From: SIG351 sp045627045
GTDB lineage: Bacteria > Bacillota > Clostridia > HGM11327
Direction: 5' to 3'
Assembly: GCA_045627045.1 (NCBI GenBank)
Contig: JAZQMY010000051.1
Location: 1 to 64,000, forward strand
DNA length: 64,000 bases
In this document: positions 19,001 to 26,739 of the stretch, in pieces
Layout of the letters: every line of letters begins with the position of its first letter
How positions within the stretch are numbered: position 1 is the stretch's first letter
Notes under the pieces: model-generated
What the model was told of the DNA's origin: nothing
The model's database searches: none
What the model saw: the letters and a program-made list of their open reading frames with translations, nothing else
Made by a program: the position numbers and the translations under genes

Positions 19001-21138
19001 AGAGCGTGCTTGATAAGGCATACGATATCACGCTTTCCGCAGTCTGGACGGCAAATACATACAGATTGATACTTGATGCGAACGCAGGTACTGTTGAGAA
19101 CGGCTTTATTCCGGTGCAGTTCGATAAGGCATACGGCACTATCCCTGTGGCAACGAGATTCGGTTACATCTTCACAGGCTGGTACACACAGCTTGACGGC
19201 GGAGAGATAGTAAGCTCCGAAACGATGATGACTGATGCCTGCGATATAACGGTGTTTGCACATTGGGAAGCAAGACACATTACGCTTTCGTTTGATCCTG
19301 CAGGCGGCGTTGTGGAGAACATAACAAAGGATGTAGTGTTCGATGATGCTTACGGCGAATTCCCTGTTGCAGAGCGTGTAGGTTATTCGTTTGTATGCTG
19401 GCAGAATATTTACGGCGAAAAGGTTTACGAAACGGATATCGTAAACGTTGAAGAGGATTGTAGCTTCACGGCTGTATGGGAAGCCCTCAAATATACGATC
19501 AAGCTCAACGTGAACGGCGGCGAACCGTTTGCGGAGGACTTCGTGAACGAGATTACGGTTACTTACGATGACAAGTATCCTGTATTGCCTACACCGGTGA
19601 GAATGGGTTACAGATTCGTCGGTTGGAGAACGGATGCTTCAAACCATGCTTACAGCGGCGATCGGGTCAAGATAACGTATTCACAGGTCCTTTATGCTGA
19701 TTGGGTACCGCTCATGTTTGTTTACACATTTGATACGGACGGCGGCAAAATGCAGCAGAGCTCGATTCAGGTCTACTATGACGATGAAATTCCGGAGCTT
19801 CCTGTTCCGACAAGAAGGGGCTACGAATTCGGCGGCTGGATGGATGAGGATATGAACGAGGTCAAAGCAGGAGACAAAGTCCTTCTGACCGACAACGTCA
19901 AGCTTACCGCAAAGTGGACTCCGCTCAGATACAGAATCTATTTCTACGCTCCGGACGGAAAAACTGATGCGGAGTATATGGATGTTGAATATGACAGCTA
20001 CTACGGAAATCTTCCGGGAGCAACAAGAGAAGGCTATTCATTCGCACACTGGGAAACGGCAGAAGGAATGCCGATTTACTCAGATATGAAGGCTGACATC
20101 GTAAGCGACCTCAAGCTCTATGCAGTATGGAATGCTATCGATTACTATGTTCAGTTCAATACGCAGTCAGATGTGGTCGTTCCGTCCAGAATGGCAACGT
20201 ATGACAGTGAATTCGGCACACTTCCGGAGGTTACAAGAGACGGCTATGAGTTTGCAGGCTGGTTCCTTGACGGAAACCTGATAACAATAAGCAGCATGAT
20301 GACTTATGCTTCCAACATCGAGATAACGGCTCACTGGAATCCTGTTGTATACACGGTAACGTTTGATGCCGCAGAGGGCATAAGCGAAACAGACAGCATG
20401 ACATTCACCTGCGATGATACGTTCAGCTTCCCGACGGCAATAAGAGCCGGATATCAGTTCAACGGATGGAATGATGAAAACGGAAACAGAGTTGTGGGAG
20501 CATATGATGCTGGCGCAAGAAATCTTACGCTTACGGCACAGTGGACACCTGTCGAATACACTGTCTACTTCAGCGTTGACGAAATAATCGATTCAAGCCT
20601 CACAAAAACGATCGGCTATAACGAGCAGATAGGCGCTCTCAGAAGCGTGAGCAGAGAAGGTCTGTCATTCAACGGCTGGGTCGATTCACAGGGCAATCCT
20701 GTTGATGAAAGCTATGTTCACACGAAGACAACAGACATCATTCTTTATGCGGACCTTATTCCGAATACATACAAACTCAAGTTCTATCCGGACGGCGGTG
20801 TGCTTGAGGCAAACACAAAGGAAGTAACTTACCGTGAAGAATACGGCGAGCTTCCCGAGCCAATCAAGAGAGGATACGTCTTCTCGGGCTGGCACACGCA
20901 GGAAGGCAAGCTTGTAAAAGAGGATGACATAGTCAGAATAACAGAGAATACGGCACTGTATGCCGACTGGATAGAGATAACGGCTCAGTCCGATCTTATG
21001 TTCAAGGGCAATTCGATGATTACGACCGGCTGTGAGATCCTCGGAGCGATAAACATTTTGCTCTTCTTTGCAGGTGCGTGGAGAATAAGCTCTATCAGAC
21101 ACAAGAAGAAAAATGAAAAGCAGAAAGCCGAAAACTAA
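16042..21138 (+). CDS. giant membrane-anchored surface protein: SH3, cysteine peptidase-like domain, Big_2, 16 InlB repeats
   Basis: 1698 aa. An N-terminal signal peptide (LLLFTLLALVIVP, cleavage near AEAA at about 34) is followed by a bacterial SH3 domain (about 40-103). Next is a domain at about 112-285 with an ordered Cys155 (STCFGFACEVW), His235 (TQHTMIVV) and Asp251 or Asn253 (YILDAN), an arrangement like NlpC/P60 or CHAP amidases. A Big_2-like immunoglobulin domain (ITGSSLTTYVGQ..WTSSN) follows. I count 16 InlB/Listeria-Bacteroides-type repeats of about 65-80 aa, each with a GYTFxGW-like core and ending in YAHW, YANW or similar. The C-terminus is a membrane helix plus a basic tail (RHKKKNEKQK), without LPXTG. 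The repeats probably form a long stalk that holds the N-terminal enzyme away from the cell. The enzyme target could be peptidoglycan or host material; this is unproven. Confidence 0.88.
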   Translation: MRKKIRRLIEFLLLFTLLALVIVPELRQGKAEAATWTANACYCVNYSGGIPLRQKDDQKSSVLTTVPNSTYLFVMKINVGTGWGYTCYNGNYGYVELAKMTRRADAPETTAELELRMKAVRDFYPDGSRWKGSLDNSSLGVYTLTSGGNYGPSTCFGFACEVWRALFGCEMATAYVGAQQYLFWTNPQSNPVKGNMRWVGTLNPWNYNATDVKNLLMTARTGDIIQSRINAGTQHTMIVVSTTAEGIYILDANVGGSNTIRNVKFYTYESYYTERPGGISLYTCVNYPPEKPLPVAGGAISVKNSSGAAVTSVYEGDRIKLSASVSNARNITYYIVNKATGATAGYYTTSIPSYTGVAPTYDFVFPTGSAGTYKVYYYAWNSGYNYTSSAIEVKVSSPSVSITGSSLTTYVGQRAQIEFAKYPSNAKVVWTSSNNSIVTVYSTGEIIGQKKGTATVTATVSYTGTGGVTSTSKASINVTVLNPSYTLTFNVNDSSEDKASISTTSKTVTWNELYGTLPTPTRTGYTFDGWYTAKTGGTEIADGVTVTINASHTAYAHWVANNYNITFDNNTGSGSQTSSKQVAYRSTFGWMPTPKREGYTFLGWYTAKGDSETGTTAGTKITADTKLWTPNSMTLYANWKRSVFKVNLDATGGTVSPSYISVTYGEQYGTIPDPTRKDYVFLGWFTAKDGGTEVKAGQNAALTTDITIYAHWKRVTFYVTFDAMGGTVSQTSKAVSIDKTYGDFPDPSRVGYTFVGWFTEKTGGKQINPTDTVTANDITAYARWKANNYKTSFDANGGSVSETEKTVVFDSPYGTLPVPVNAGFEFLGWYTKPEGGIRITEAVNVTTAENHILYAHWENGKFSVILDAGKGSCATDSISVTYLEPYGTIPVALRTGYTFAGWFTEKDGGKQIVAEDTFTEVNDQTIYAHWVVNTYRISFTTNSVECGFDPISVDYDAVLGELPVPVKRGYTFKGWFLEGETEARTSESVLDKAYDITLSAVWTANTYRLILDANAGTVENGFIPVQFDKAYGTIPVATRFGYIFTGWYTQLDGGEIVSSETMMTDACDITVFAHWEARHITLSFDPAGGVVENITKDVVFDDAYGEFPVAERVGYSFVCWQNIYGEKVYETDIVNVEEDCSFTAVWEALKYTIKLNVNGGEPFAEDFVNEITVTYDDKYPVLPTPVRMGYRFVGWRTDASNHAYSGDRVKITYSQVLYADWVPLMFVYTFDTDGGKMQQSSIQVYYDDEIPELPVPTRRGYEFGGWMDEDMNEVKAGDKVLLTDNVKLTAKWTPLRYRIYFYAPDGKTDAEYMDVEYDSYYGNLPGATREGYSFAHWETAEGMPIYSDMKADIVSDLKLYAVWNAIDYYVQFNTQSDVVVPSRMATYDSEFGTLPEVTRDGYEFAGWFLDGNLITISSMMTYASNIEITAHWNPVVYTVTFDAAEGISETDSMTFTCDDTFSFPTAIRAGYQFNGWNDENGNRVVGAYDAGARNLTLTAQWTPVEYTVYFSVDEIIDSSLTKTIGYNEQIGALRSVSREGLSFNGWVDSQGNPVDESYVHTKTTDIILYADLIPNTYKLKFYPDGGVLEANTKEVTYREEYGELPEPIKRGYVFSGWHTQEGKLVKEDDIVRITENTALYADWIEITAQSDLMFKGNSMITTGCEILGAINILLFFAGAWRISSIRHKKKNEKQKAEN

Positions 21139-21157
21139 AAGTTGAATAACGAACACT

Positions 21158-21190
21158 GCCCTCGGAGATAAAACTCCGGGGGCTTTTCTT
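21158..21190 (+). terminator. intrinsic terminator of the giant surface protein
   Basis: GCCCTCGGAG (21158-21167) pairs with CTCCGGGGGC (21174-21183), with one wobble, followed by TTTTCTT. Confidence 0.85.
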
Positions 21191-21208
21191 ATACGGGAAA
21201 AACAAAAA

Positions 21209-21232
21209 TGAGCACGGCAGCTGCCGTGCTCA
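21209..21232 (-). terminator. intrinsic terminator of the P-loop gene
   Basis: A perfect 24-bp palindrome (TGAGCACGGCAG arm and its complement) is followed on the minus strand by TTTTTGTTTTT. It lies 50 bp past the stop of the minus-strand gene. Confidence 0.8.
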
Positions 21233-21282
21233 CTCAGATAATCTGTTTATAGGAAAGCCATAAAGGCTTAACGGTTAAGTAT

Positions 21283-21714
21283 TTACTGCTCCTTTGCGAG
21301 CTCTTCGAAAACGTATTTTCTAGCTTCTTCCGGAAGCTCATCGGATGTAGCGCTTACTACGATAAAGAAATCAATGTCATTCTTCTGTGAGAGAGCATCG
21401 AGCTTTCTGAGGAAGGGGAGAACTGTTTCGTTGTTAAGTGTAGAGATTTTGTAAAGTCCGTCTATAAATACCTTCTGAGTATCATAATTGCCTGCGACCA
21501 TACCTGCTATGAAGCCGTAAAGCTCTTCGCCTGTTTCAAGCTCGTACTCTTTTGTGTGTATGAATCTGATTTTATAATTGAGCTCTGACATACATCTTCT
21601 GTCATCATCAATAAAAACTACCTGACCGGTTGCCTGAAGAAGAGCGTCCTGAGCAAGCTTGACAATTCTTTTCGTTTTTCCTGAACCCTTTTTGCCGATA
21701 ATCAATTTAATCAT
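21283..21714 (-). CDS. small P-loop ATPase-like protein, unknown role
   Basis: About 143 aa starting MIKLIIGKKGSGKTKR. The Walker A motif GKKGSGKT is at residues 7-14, and VVFIDDD and KVFIDGLYK are Walker B-like strands. Proteins like this in Clostridia are often labelled ATP-binding or PilT-like without evidence; the length suggests a minimal nucleotide-binding domain. GGAGG lies 9 nt upstream of this ATG but only 3 nt from the ATG two codons earlier, so 21714 is preferred over 21720. The gene is alone, with its own promoter and terminator. No function can be assigned. Confidence 0.8.
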   Translation of the reverse strand: MIKLIIGKKGSGKTKRIVKLAQDALLQATGQVVFIDDDRRCMSELNYKIRFIHTKEYELETGEELYGFIAGMVAGNYDTQKVFIDGLYKISTLNNETVLPFLRKLDALSQKNDIDFFIVVSATSDELPEEARKYVFEELAKEQ

Positions 21715-21752
21715 ATTCATTTGCCTCCAAGTGATATTATAGTTTACGAAAC

Positions 21753-21769
21753 AAGCATTGGTAATGCTT
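21753..21769. repeat. 7-bp inverted repeat in the P-loop gene leader
   Basis: AAGCATT GGT AATGCTT lies between the -10 element and the ribosome binding site of the minus-strand gene. It may be an operator or a leader hairpin. Confidence 0.5.
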
Positions 21770-21779
21770 TTCTACTTCT

Positions 21780-21809
21780 ATTATACCACATTTCAGAAAA
21801 AATGAGCAA
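21780..21809 (-). promoter_or_regulatory. promoter of the P-loop gene
   Basis: On the minus strand TTGCTC (21809-21804), 18-bp spacer, TATAAT (21785-21780). Confidence 0.6.
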
Positions 21810-21920
21810 TATTTTTTCAATTTTTTAAAAAATTTTTTAAAAAAATATAATTCTTCTCAAAAATATCTGCATAATTCACAAAAATAACACAAATACTAAT
21901 CAGATGGTACTTTTACATAC

Positions 21921-21950
21921 AAAAAGCCGCCCGGAAACCGGACGGCAAAA
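21921..21950 (-). terminator. intrinsic terminator of the heparinase-like operon
   Basis: On the minus strand GCCGTCCGG (21946-21938) pairs with CCGGGCGGC (21934-21926), followed by TTTTTG. It is 16 bp past the stop. Confidence 0.85.
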
Positions 21951-21962
21951 GTTTCTTTAATT

Positions 21963-23852
21963 TCAGTCTGTGGTGATAACTGACCTGATGATGTGATGAT
22001 CGCTCTTTTTCGTTGCTTTGAAAACGATTCTTACGGCATCGCCCTTCTTCTCATCATAATTGAAGTAGTGCTCTTCGTCATAAGTGATCATGAAGTGGTT
22101 TTCAAGGACTGGCTCAAAGCCTTCTACTGAAATGACCGTTTTTCTGTCTCCCTGAAGCTTGATGATGGCCTTTCCGTTTGAGATTTCAACGGGCAGGTAT
22201 GTGAGGAAGTGAACGTCAACGTTGTCTGTTTCCTCTTCAAGCAGGATATCGTCTGTAATATTCAGCATAGCGGTCTTCTTGTCAAAGTCGAATGTTCTTG
22301 AGTAAGCTCTGATGCCGGCTTCCTCTTCGTAAGCCTTCTTCAGGTCAAGAGAGAGGAGAACTCTTTCGTCCGTCAGCTCGTGGGAGATTTCCTTTGACTT
22401 GTATTCGTCGCCGTTATGCTCCTGGAAACCGTTTATCATTGCGCAGTTGTGCGCTGTTGACTGAACAATCCAGTAATCATAACGAAGCGGAGAGAACGTT
22501 TTGGCGGTGTAGCGTGGGCCTCCGAGGTCTGCTATTGCGGATTCTCCGTTCACCATGTAAATGAATGAGCCGAGGTCATTATGATTGTGGCTCTCGTTGT
22601 TGTAGCCGCCCTTTGCGGAGAGCGCTACTGTATTATCGGATGAACGGACATAGAGATGCTGTGAGTCCGGCAGCCATACGTCCTTGTGAATGAACTCGGT
22701 TTTTTCCTGATTGAGTATATCGCCGTATTCAAAGAGGAATTTGAGTGAACGGTAAACCGTGGTTATTGAAATATTCGGACAGCCCTTTGTGGAATCCTTT
22801 GAAAGAGCGAAGGATCTGAGGTAATCCGACTTTGTGATGTTTGCGAGGTGATAGAGGAAGTAGCCGTATTTGTTGATGCTGCTTCCGTCGGCAAAGCCTG
22901 CGTAGTTATCGTTGTACATATTTGCATGGCAGACATATTCCGCAACGCTTCTTCCGAAGGGATCCGTCAGAGGATCAATCTTTGAGCCTGTTGCATCGCG
23001 GATGATTTCAAATACATCGAGCATTGCTCCGCCGCCTACATTCCAGTAGCCCGGACCTTCGTCGCTTGCGCCGTCCTTTGCGCAGTAGTCAACGTAAATA
23101 TCGAACTTTTCGAGCACTCTTGCCATGAACTCGATTCTGTATTCCTCATCCTTGATAACTGTGAGGCAGGCAGGAACTATGCTTTCGAGGATCCACGGAT
23201 TCCAGTTGTTTATCTTGTGGCCGTGGAAACCGAACCATGTGAGGTCATCGTGAGTCATGAACGGAATAATAATCTTTCTGTTCAGCTCATATTCGATTCT
23301 TCTGCAGAGAATAGGTGATTCCTCATCAAGCCTGTCCTTCAGGAAATAGTAAGTCCAGCCGAGAACGCCTGCGCAGATGGCACCGTAGAGATCAATGAAG
23401 TTTGTTTCGGTGATGTCAGGCAGACCGAGCTTGATGATGCCTGTGAACATATGATTATGCATATGATTGATGTGCTGAGGGATTATCCATGATGTTTCTT
23501 CGCAGATTGCCCAGAGAATATCTATGATTTTGTCGATATATTCGCCTTTGCCTTCGATACATTCCGCAATTACCGCATCAAAGAGGTAGTCTCTTCTGCC
23601 CTGAGTAACGCTTGTCCAATGCTGATCCTTGCCGCCTGAACGCTGAAATTCAAGGTACTTTGTGGCGCAAAGTGCAGGGCTTTCGTATTCGAGGATCTTT
23701 TTCTTGAATGATTCTGAAAGATAAATCTTTCTTATTGAAGGATGGATGTTGTCCCAGGCTTCTCTGTCTGCATATTTCGGGAACGGCTTGTATTCGCTTC
23801 TGGGGAGAAGGAGCTTTGCCATTTCCTTGTAGTTTGAGTATTTCTGAAACAT
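21963..23852 (-). CDS. heparinase II/III-like polysaccharide lyase, cytosolic (copy B)
   Basis: 629 aa, second gene of a two-gene operon. The N-terminal two thirds are helical and fit the alpha/alpha-toroid of heparinase II/III-type lyases (DLTWFGFHGHKINNWNPW). The C-terminal part carries the family's beta-sandwich signature: GGYNNESHNHNDLGSF, ADLGGPRYT and STAHNCAMINGFQ. Members cleave uronate-containing polysaccharides (heparan sulfate, alginate and related polymers) by beta-elimination. No signal peptide is present, so it should act on imported oligosaccharides. AAAGGA lies about 10 nt before the ATG. It is 25 bp downstream of its paralogue and clearly duplicated from it. The exact substrate and PL family cannot be set from sequence alone. 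Confidence 0.87.
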   Translation of the reverse strand: MFQKYSNYKEMAKLLLPRSEYKPFPKYADREAWDNIHPSIRKIYLSESFKKKILEYESPALCATKYLEFQRSGGKDQHWTSVTQGRRDYLFDAVIAECIEGKGEYIDKIIDILWAICEETSWIIPQHINHMHNHMFTGIIKLGLPDITETNFIDLYGAICAGVLGWTYYFLKDRLDEESPILCRRIEYELNRKIIIPFMTHDDLTWFGFHGHKINNWNPWILESIVPACLTVIKDEEYRIEFMARVLEKFDIYVDYCAKDGASDEGPGYWNVGGGAMLDVFEIIRDATGSKIDPLTDPFGRSVAEYVCHANMYNDNYAGFADGSSINKYGYFLYHLANITKSDYLRSFALSKDSTKGCPNISITTVYRSLKFLFEYGDILNQEKTEFIHKDVWLPDSQHLYVRSSDNTVALSAKGGYNNESHNHNDLGSFIYMVNGESAIADLGGPRYTAKTFSPLRYDYWIVQSTAHNCAMINGFQEHNGDEYKSKEISHELTDERVLLSLDLKKAYEEEAGIRAYSRTFDFDKKTAMLNITDDILLEEETDNVDVHFLTYLPVEISNGKAIIKLQGDRKTVISVEGFEPVLENHFMITYDEEHYFNYDEKKGDAVRIVFKATKKSDHHIIRSVITTD

Positions 23853-23877
23853 ATAATGTTTTCCTTTCTAATTAATA

Positions 23878-25782
23878 TCAGAGTGTTCTGATCGTTGTTC
23901 TGAATATGTGGTGATCTGTTTTTGGGGTAGCCTTGAATACCATTCTTGATGCGTCGCAGTGTCTGCCGTCCTCAAGAACAATTTTATCGGACATTCTGTG
24001 ACCTTCATCACTGCTGATGTTGAAGTGTCTTTCAAATGAAACATCCGTTCCGGGAACGCTTATCTCAACGTTTTTGCCGTTTGAAAGCTTGATGAGAACC
24101 GTGCTCTTGCTTCCTTCTGTTTCCTTCTGTGTGAGGAAGTGGAGATCAAGGTTATCGGATGCCTCATAAAGCTGAATGTCATCCGTGATTTCGAGAACGC
24201 CTGTTGCCTTGTCAAATTCAAAGTCTCTGACATAGGACTTGATGCCTGCTTCTTCCTCGTATGCCTTCTTCATATTGAGAACGAGAGAAACCTTGCTGTC
24301 TGAAAGCGATGCATTGATGACTTTTCCTCTGAATTCATCGCCGTTGTGCTGCTGATAGCCGTTTATCATTGCGCAGTTATGGGATGTTGACTGAACAATC
24401 CAGTAATCATAGCGCAGAGGAGAGAACGTTTTGTCCGTGTATTCGGGGCCGCCGAGGTCGGCTATTGCTGATTCGCCGTCAACAACGTAAATGAATGAGC
24501 CGATATCGTTGTGGTTATGGCTTTCGTTGTTGTAGCCGCATTTAGCAGAGAACGAAATATTGCCTTTGGATGAGAGAACATAGAGATGCTCGGTCTGCGG
24601 GAGCCAGATGTCCTTGTGAGTGAACGTACGCTTTTTCTCTTCAAGAACAGGACCGTATTCAAAGAAGAATTTCAAATTGCGGAATATTGTGAACTTGCCG
24701 AGATCGGGAATTCTTGTGACACCGGGCTTTGAAAGCGCATGGTCCATAAGGTAATCGCTGCCTGTGAGCTTTGCAAAGCGGTACTCGTAATGAGAGAAAT
24801 CGAGCTGGGTCGGGTTATCGCCGAAGTTTGCATAGAGATCGCCCATCAGGTTTGCGTGAGCAATGTACTCGGCAACGTTCCTTGCAAAATCAGTTTTAAG
24901 GAGATCAAGCTTTGAGCCTGTTGCATCCTTGATGGCTTCGAGTGCATCGAGGAACGTTCCTCCGCCTACGTTCCAGTAGTTCGGACCTTCATCGCTTCCG
25001 CCGTCGGGAGCGCAGTTGTTGATGTAAATGTCGAGCTTTTCGAGGGCCTTTGACATGAATTCAAGTCTGTAATCCTCATCTTTTATAACGATGAGACCTG
25101 CAGGAATGATTCCGGAGAGAATCCACGGATTCCAGTTGTTTATCTTGTGACCGTAGAAGCCGTACCAGGTAAGATCGTCGTGAGTCATGAACGGAATGAT
25201 TATTTTTTTGTACAGCTCGATCTCAATTCTTTTGCAAATGAGAGGAGATTCCTCGTCAAGTCTGTCCTTGAGGAAATAGTATGTCCAGCCGAGAACACCT
25301 GCGGTCATGCCTGCATCGAGGTCGATGAAGTTGAAGTCGAGTATATCCGGCAAAGCATTCTTGTTTATGCCTGAAAGCATATGGTTGTGCATATGATTGT
25401 TGTGAGCAGGGAGTATCCAGGAGGACTCCTCGCAGATTGCCCAGGCGATATCTATGATCTTGTCGATGTATTCGCCCTTGTGCTCGAGACATTCCGCAAG
25501 AACTGCACTCAGGAGAGTGTCTCTTCTTGAAGAGAATATGCCGCCCCATGTTCCGTCACGTCTGCCTGTGCGGAAAAGATACATATATGATGTGGCAGTG
25601 AGAGCCGTAGAATCGTATTCGAGAATTCTCTTCTTGAAATCCTCACCCTGATATCTTTTTGCGATGTCGGGATGAATCTTTGCCCATTCTTCTCTTTCGT
25701 TATATTTAGGATAAGGATGGTAGTCATTTCTTGAGAGAAGAAGCTTTTTCAGAGTCTTTATGTCTGAATATTCTGTTGTCAT
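23878..25782 (-). CDS. heparinase II/III-like polysaccharide lyase, cytosolic (copy A)
   Basis: 634 aa from the ATG at 25782 (MTTEYSDIKTLKK), which has GGAG 6 nt upstream. A 32-codon in-frame extension to 25878 runs through a leader hairpin and is rejected. It has the same architecture as the next gene, with DLTWYGFYGHKINNWNPW in the toroid and CGYNNESHNHNDIGSF, ADLGGPEYT and STSHNCAMINGYQ in the heparinase_II_III domain. The conserved His-Asn-rich HNHND segment is a likely active-site element. There is no signal peptide. It is first in the operon and has a strong promoter immediately downstream of the HAD phosphatase stop. Two diverged copies side by side suggest two linked cleavage specificities (inference). 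Confidence 0.87.
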   Translation of the reverse strand: MTTEYSDIKTLKKLLLSRNDYHPYPKYNEREEWAKIHPDIAKRYQGEDFKKRILEYDSTALTATSYMYLFRTGRRDGTWGGIFSSRRDTLLSAVLAECLEHKGEYIDKIIDIAWAICEESSWILPAHNNHMHNHMLSGINKNALPDILDFNFIDLDAGMTAGVLGWTYYFLKDRLDEESPLICKRIEIELYKKIIIPFMTHDDLTWYGFYGHKINNWNPWILSGIIPAGLIVIKDEDYRLEFMSKALEKLDIYINNCAPDGGSDEGPNYWNVGGGTFLDALEAIKDATGSKLDLLKTDFARNVAEYIAHANLMGDLYANFGDNPTQLDFSHYEYRFAKLTGSDYLMDHALSKPGVTRIPDLGKFTIFRNLKFFFEYGPVLEEKKRTFTHKDIWLPQTEHLYVLSSKGNISFSAKCGYNNESHNHNDIGSFIYVVDGESAIADLGGPEYTDKTFSPLRYDYWIVQSTSHNCAMINGYQQHNGDEFRGKVINASLSDSKVSLVLNMKKAYEEEAGIKSYVRDFEFDKATGVLEITDDIQLYEASDNLDLHFLTQKETEGSKSTVLIKLSNGKNVEISVPGTDVSFERHFNISSDEGHRMSDKIVLEDGRHCDASRMVFKATPKTDHHIFRTTIRTL

Positions 25783-25796
25783 TTTGTTCTCCTTTA

Positions 25797-25814
25797 TCCG
25801 GAGCGATCTCCGGA
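25797..25814 (-). promoter_or_regulatory. leader hairpin next to the ribosome binding site of heparinase-like copy A
   Basis: A perfect 7-bp stem TCCGGAG (25797-25803), loop of 4, CTCCGGA (25808-25814) sits just upstream of the AGGAG site at about 25788-25792. It could tune translation or be bound by a regulator. Confidence 0.5.
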
Positions 25815-25894
25815 AAAAATCTGTATTGTTCTGTGTCAGTCGGGAAGAAAGGATGCCGCCTTTTTCCGTGAAAAACATTTAAGCGCATATGATA

Positions 25895-25923
25895 ATTATA
25901 TCACAGGAAATGCTTCAAGTCAA
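25895..25923 (-). promoter_or_regulatory. promoter of the heparinase-like operon
   Basis: On the minus strand TTGACT (25923-25918), 17-bp spacer, TATAAT (25900-25895). It begins directly after the HAD gene stop and gives a leader of about 105 nt. Confidence 0.8.
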
Positions 25924-26562
25924 TTATAATGAAAGAATATCCTCGGGCTTTACTGCAAACACCTTTGCGCCATGCTCCTTCAGAAAATCGTATGAGCGGA
26001 AGCCCCATGTGACGGAAATGCATTCCATTCCTGCGTTTTCGGCAGTTGCCACGTCAACGTCACTGTCGCCGATATAAACGGCGGTTTTTCTGTCTGCATG
26101 AAGCTCTTCAAGAACCTTGTTCACGGTGTCGGGATAAGGCTTTTTCCTTAAAGCTTCCGTTGCACCTGAAACTGCATCGAATATGCCGGGGAAAAACCTC
26201 CGGCAGAGCGCCTTCACGGCGTAATCGTCCTTGTTCGATACAACGGCAAGAAGACAGCCTTCCTCCTTCAGGCGGAGCAGAAGAGATACAATGCCTTCAT
26301 AGGGCTTTGTTTCGTCCATGCAGTGAACGGAGTAGTATTCAGTGAAGTCGGAGTAGAGCTTTTCACGAAGCGGCGCCGCTTCCTCGGATGTGCTTCTCTC
26401 AATAAGCTTTTTTATTCCGTTGCCGACAAAGCTTCTTACTTCATCGTTTGTCTTTTCGGGAAGGCCGTTTGCACGAAGAACGTGCCGGAGCGAGCTTGCA
26501 AGATCGGACAAAGTGTCAAGTATGGTCCCGTCGAGGTCAAATATGTATATGCTATGGTTCAT
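25924..26562 (-). CDS. HAD-family hydrolase, phosphoglycolate phosphatase-like
   Basis: 212 aa from the ATG at 26562 (MNHSIYIFDLDGTIL), with AAAGGA upstream; the 45-codon upstream extension is AT-rich and unlikely to be translated. HAD motif I is FDLDGTILDT (nucleophile Asp9, acid/base Asp11). Motif II is AVVSNK, motif III is KKPYPD and motif IV is YIGDSDVDVATAENAG. The helical cap and length match Gph/PgmB-type phosphatases that remove phosphate from small metabolites such as phosphoglycolate or sugar phosphates. The gene is divergent from the giant dockerin protein gene and read in the same direction as the heparinase-like operon. Specificity is open. Confidence 0.9.
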   Translation of the reverse strand: MNHSIYIFDLDGTILDTLSDLASSLRHVLRANGLPEKTNDEVRSFVGNGIKKLIERSTSEEAAPLREKLYSDFTEYYSVHCMDETKPYEGIVSLLLRLKEEGCLLAVVSNKDDYAVKALCRRFFPGIFDAVSGATEALRKKPYPDTVNKVLEELHADRKTAVYIGDSDVDVATAENAGMECISVTWGFRSYDFLKEHGAKVFAVKPEDILSL

Positions 26563-26653
26563 AAAGAAAAATCCTTTATTTTTTGATATATATTTTATCA
26601 CATTACGGTAATAATTACAATAGAAATGCAAATGTAAAATTTTTTTTAATGTA

Positions 26654-26682
26654 TTGATTTGATTGCACAATTTTGATATAAT
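26654..26682 (+). promoter_or_regulatory. promoter of the dockerin protein
   Basis: TTGATT (26654-26659), 17-bp spacer, TATAAT (26677-26682). An overlapping TATAAT follows, so the exact -10 is uncertain. AAAGGAG precedes the ATG by 9 nt. Confidence 0.65.
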
Positions 26683-26739
26683 TATAATATAGGGCAACTA
26701 CATACTTATTTAAGGTGAAGTGGAAAGGAGAGCATAAAT

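Noticed and set aside
25783..25878. 32-codon N-terminal extension of heparinase-like copy A
   Set aside because: It runs through the leader hairpin and ribosome binding site; the ATG at 25782 has good spacing to GGAG.
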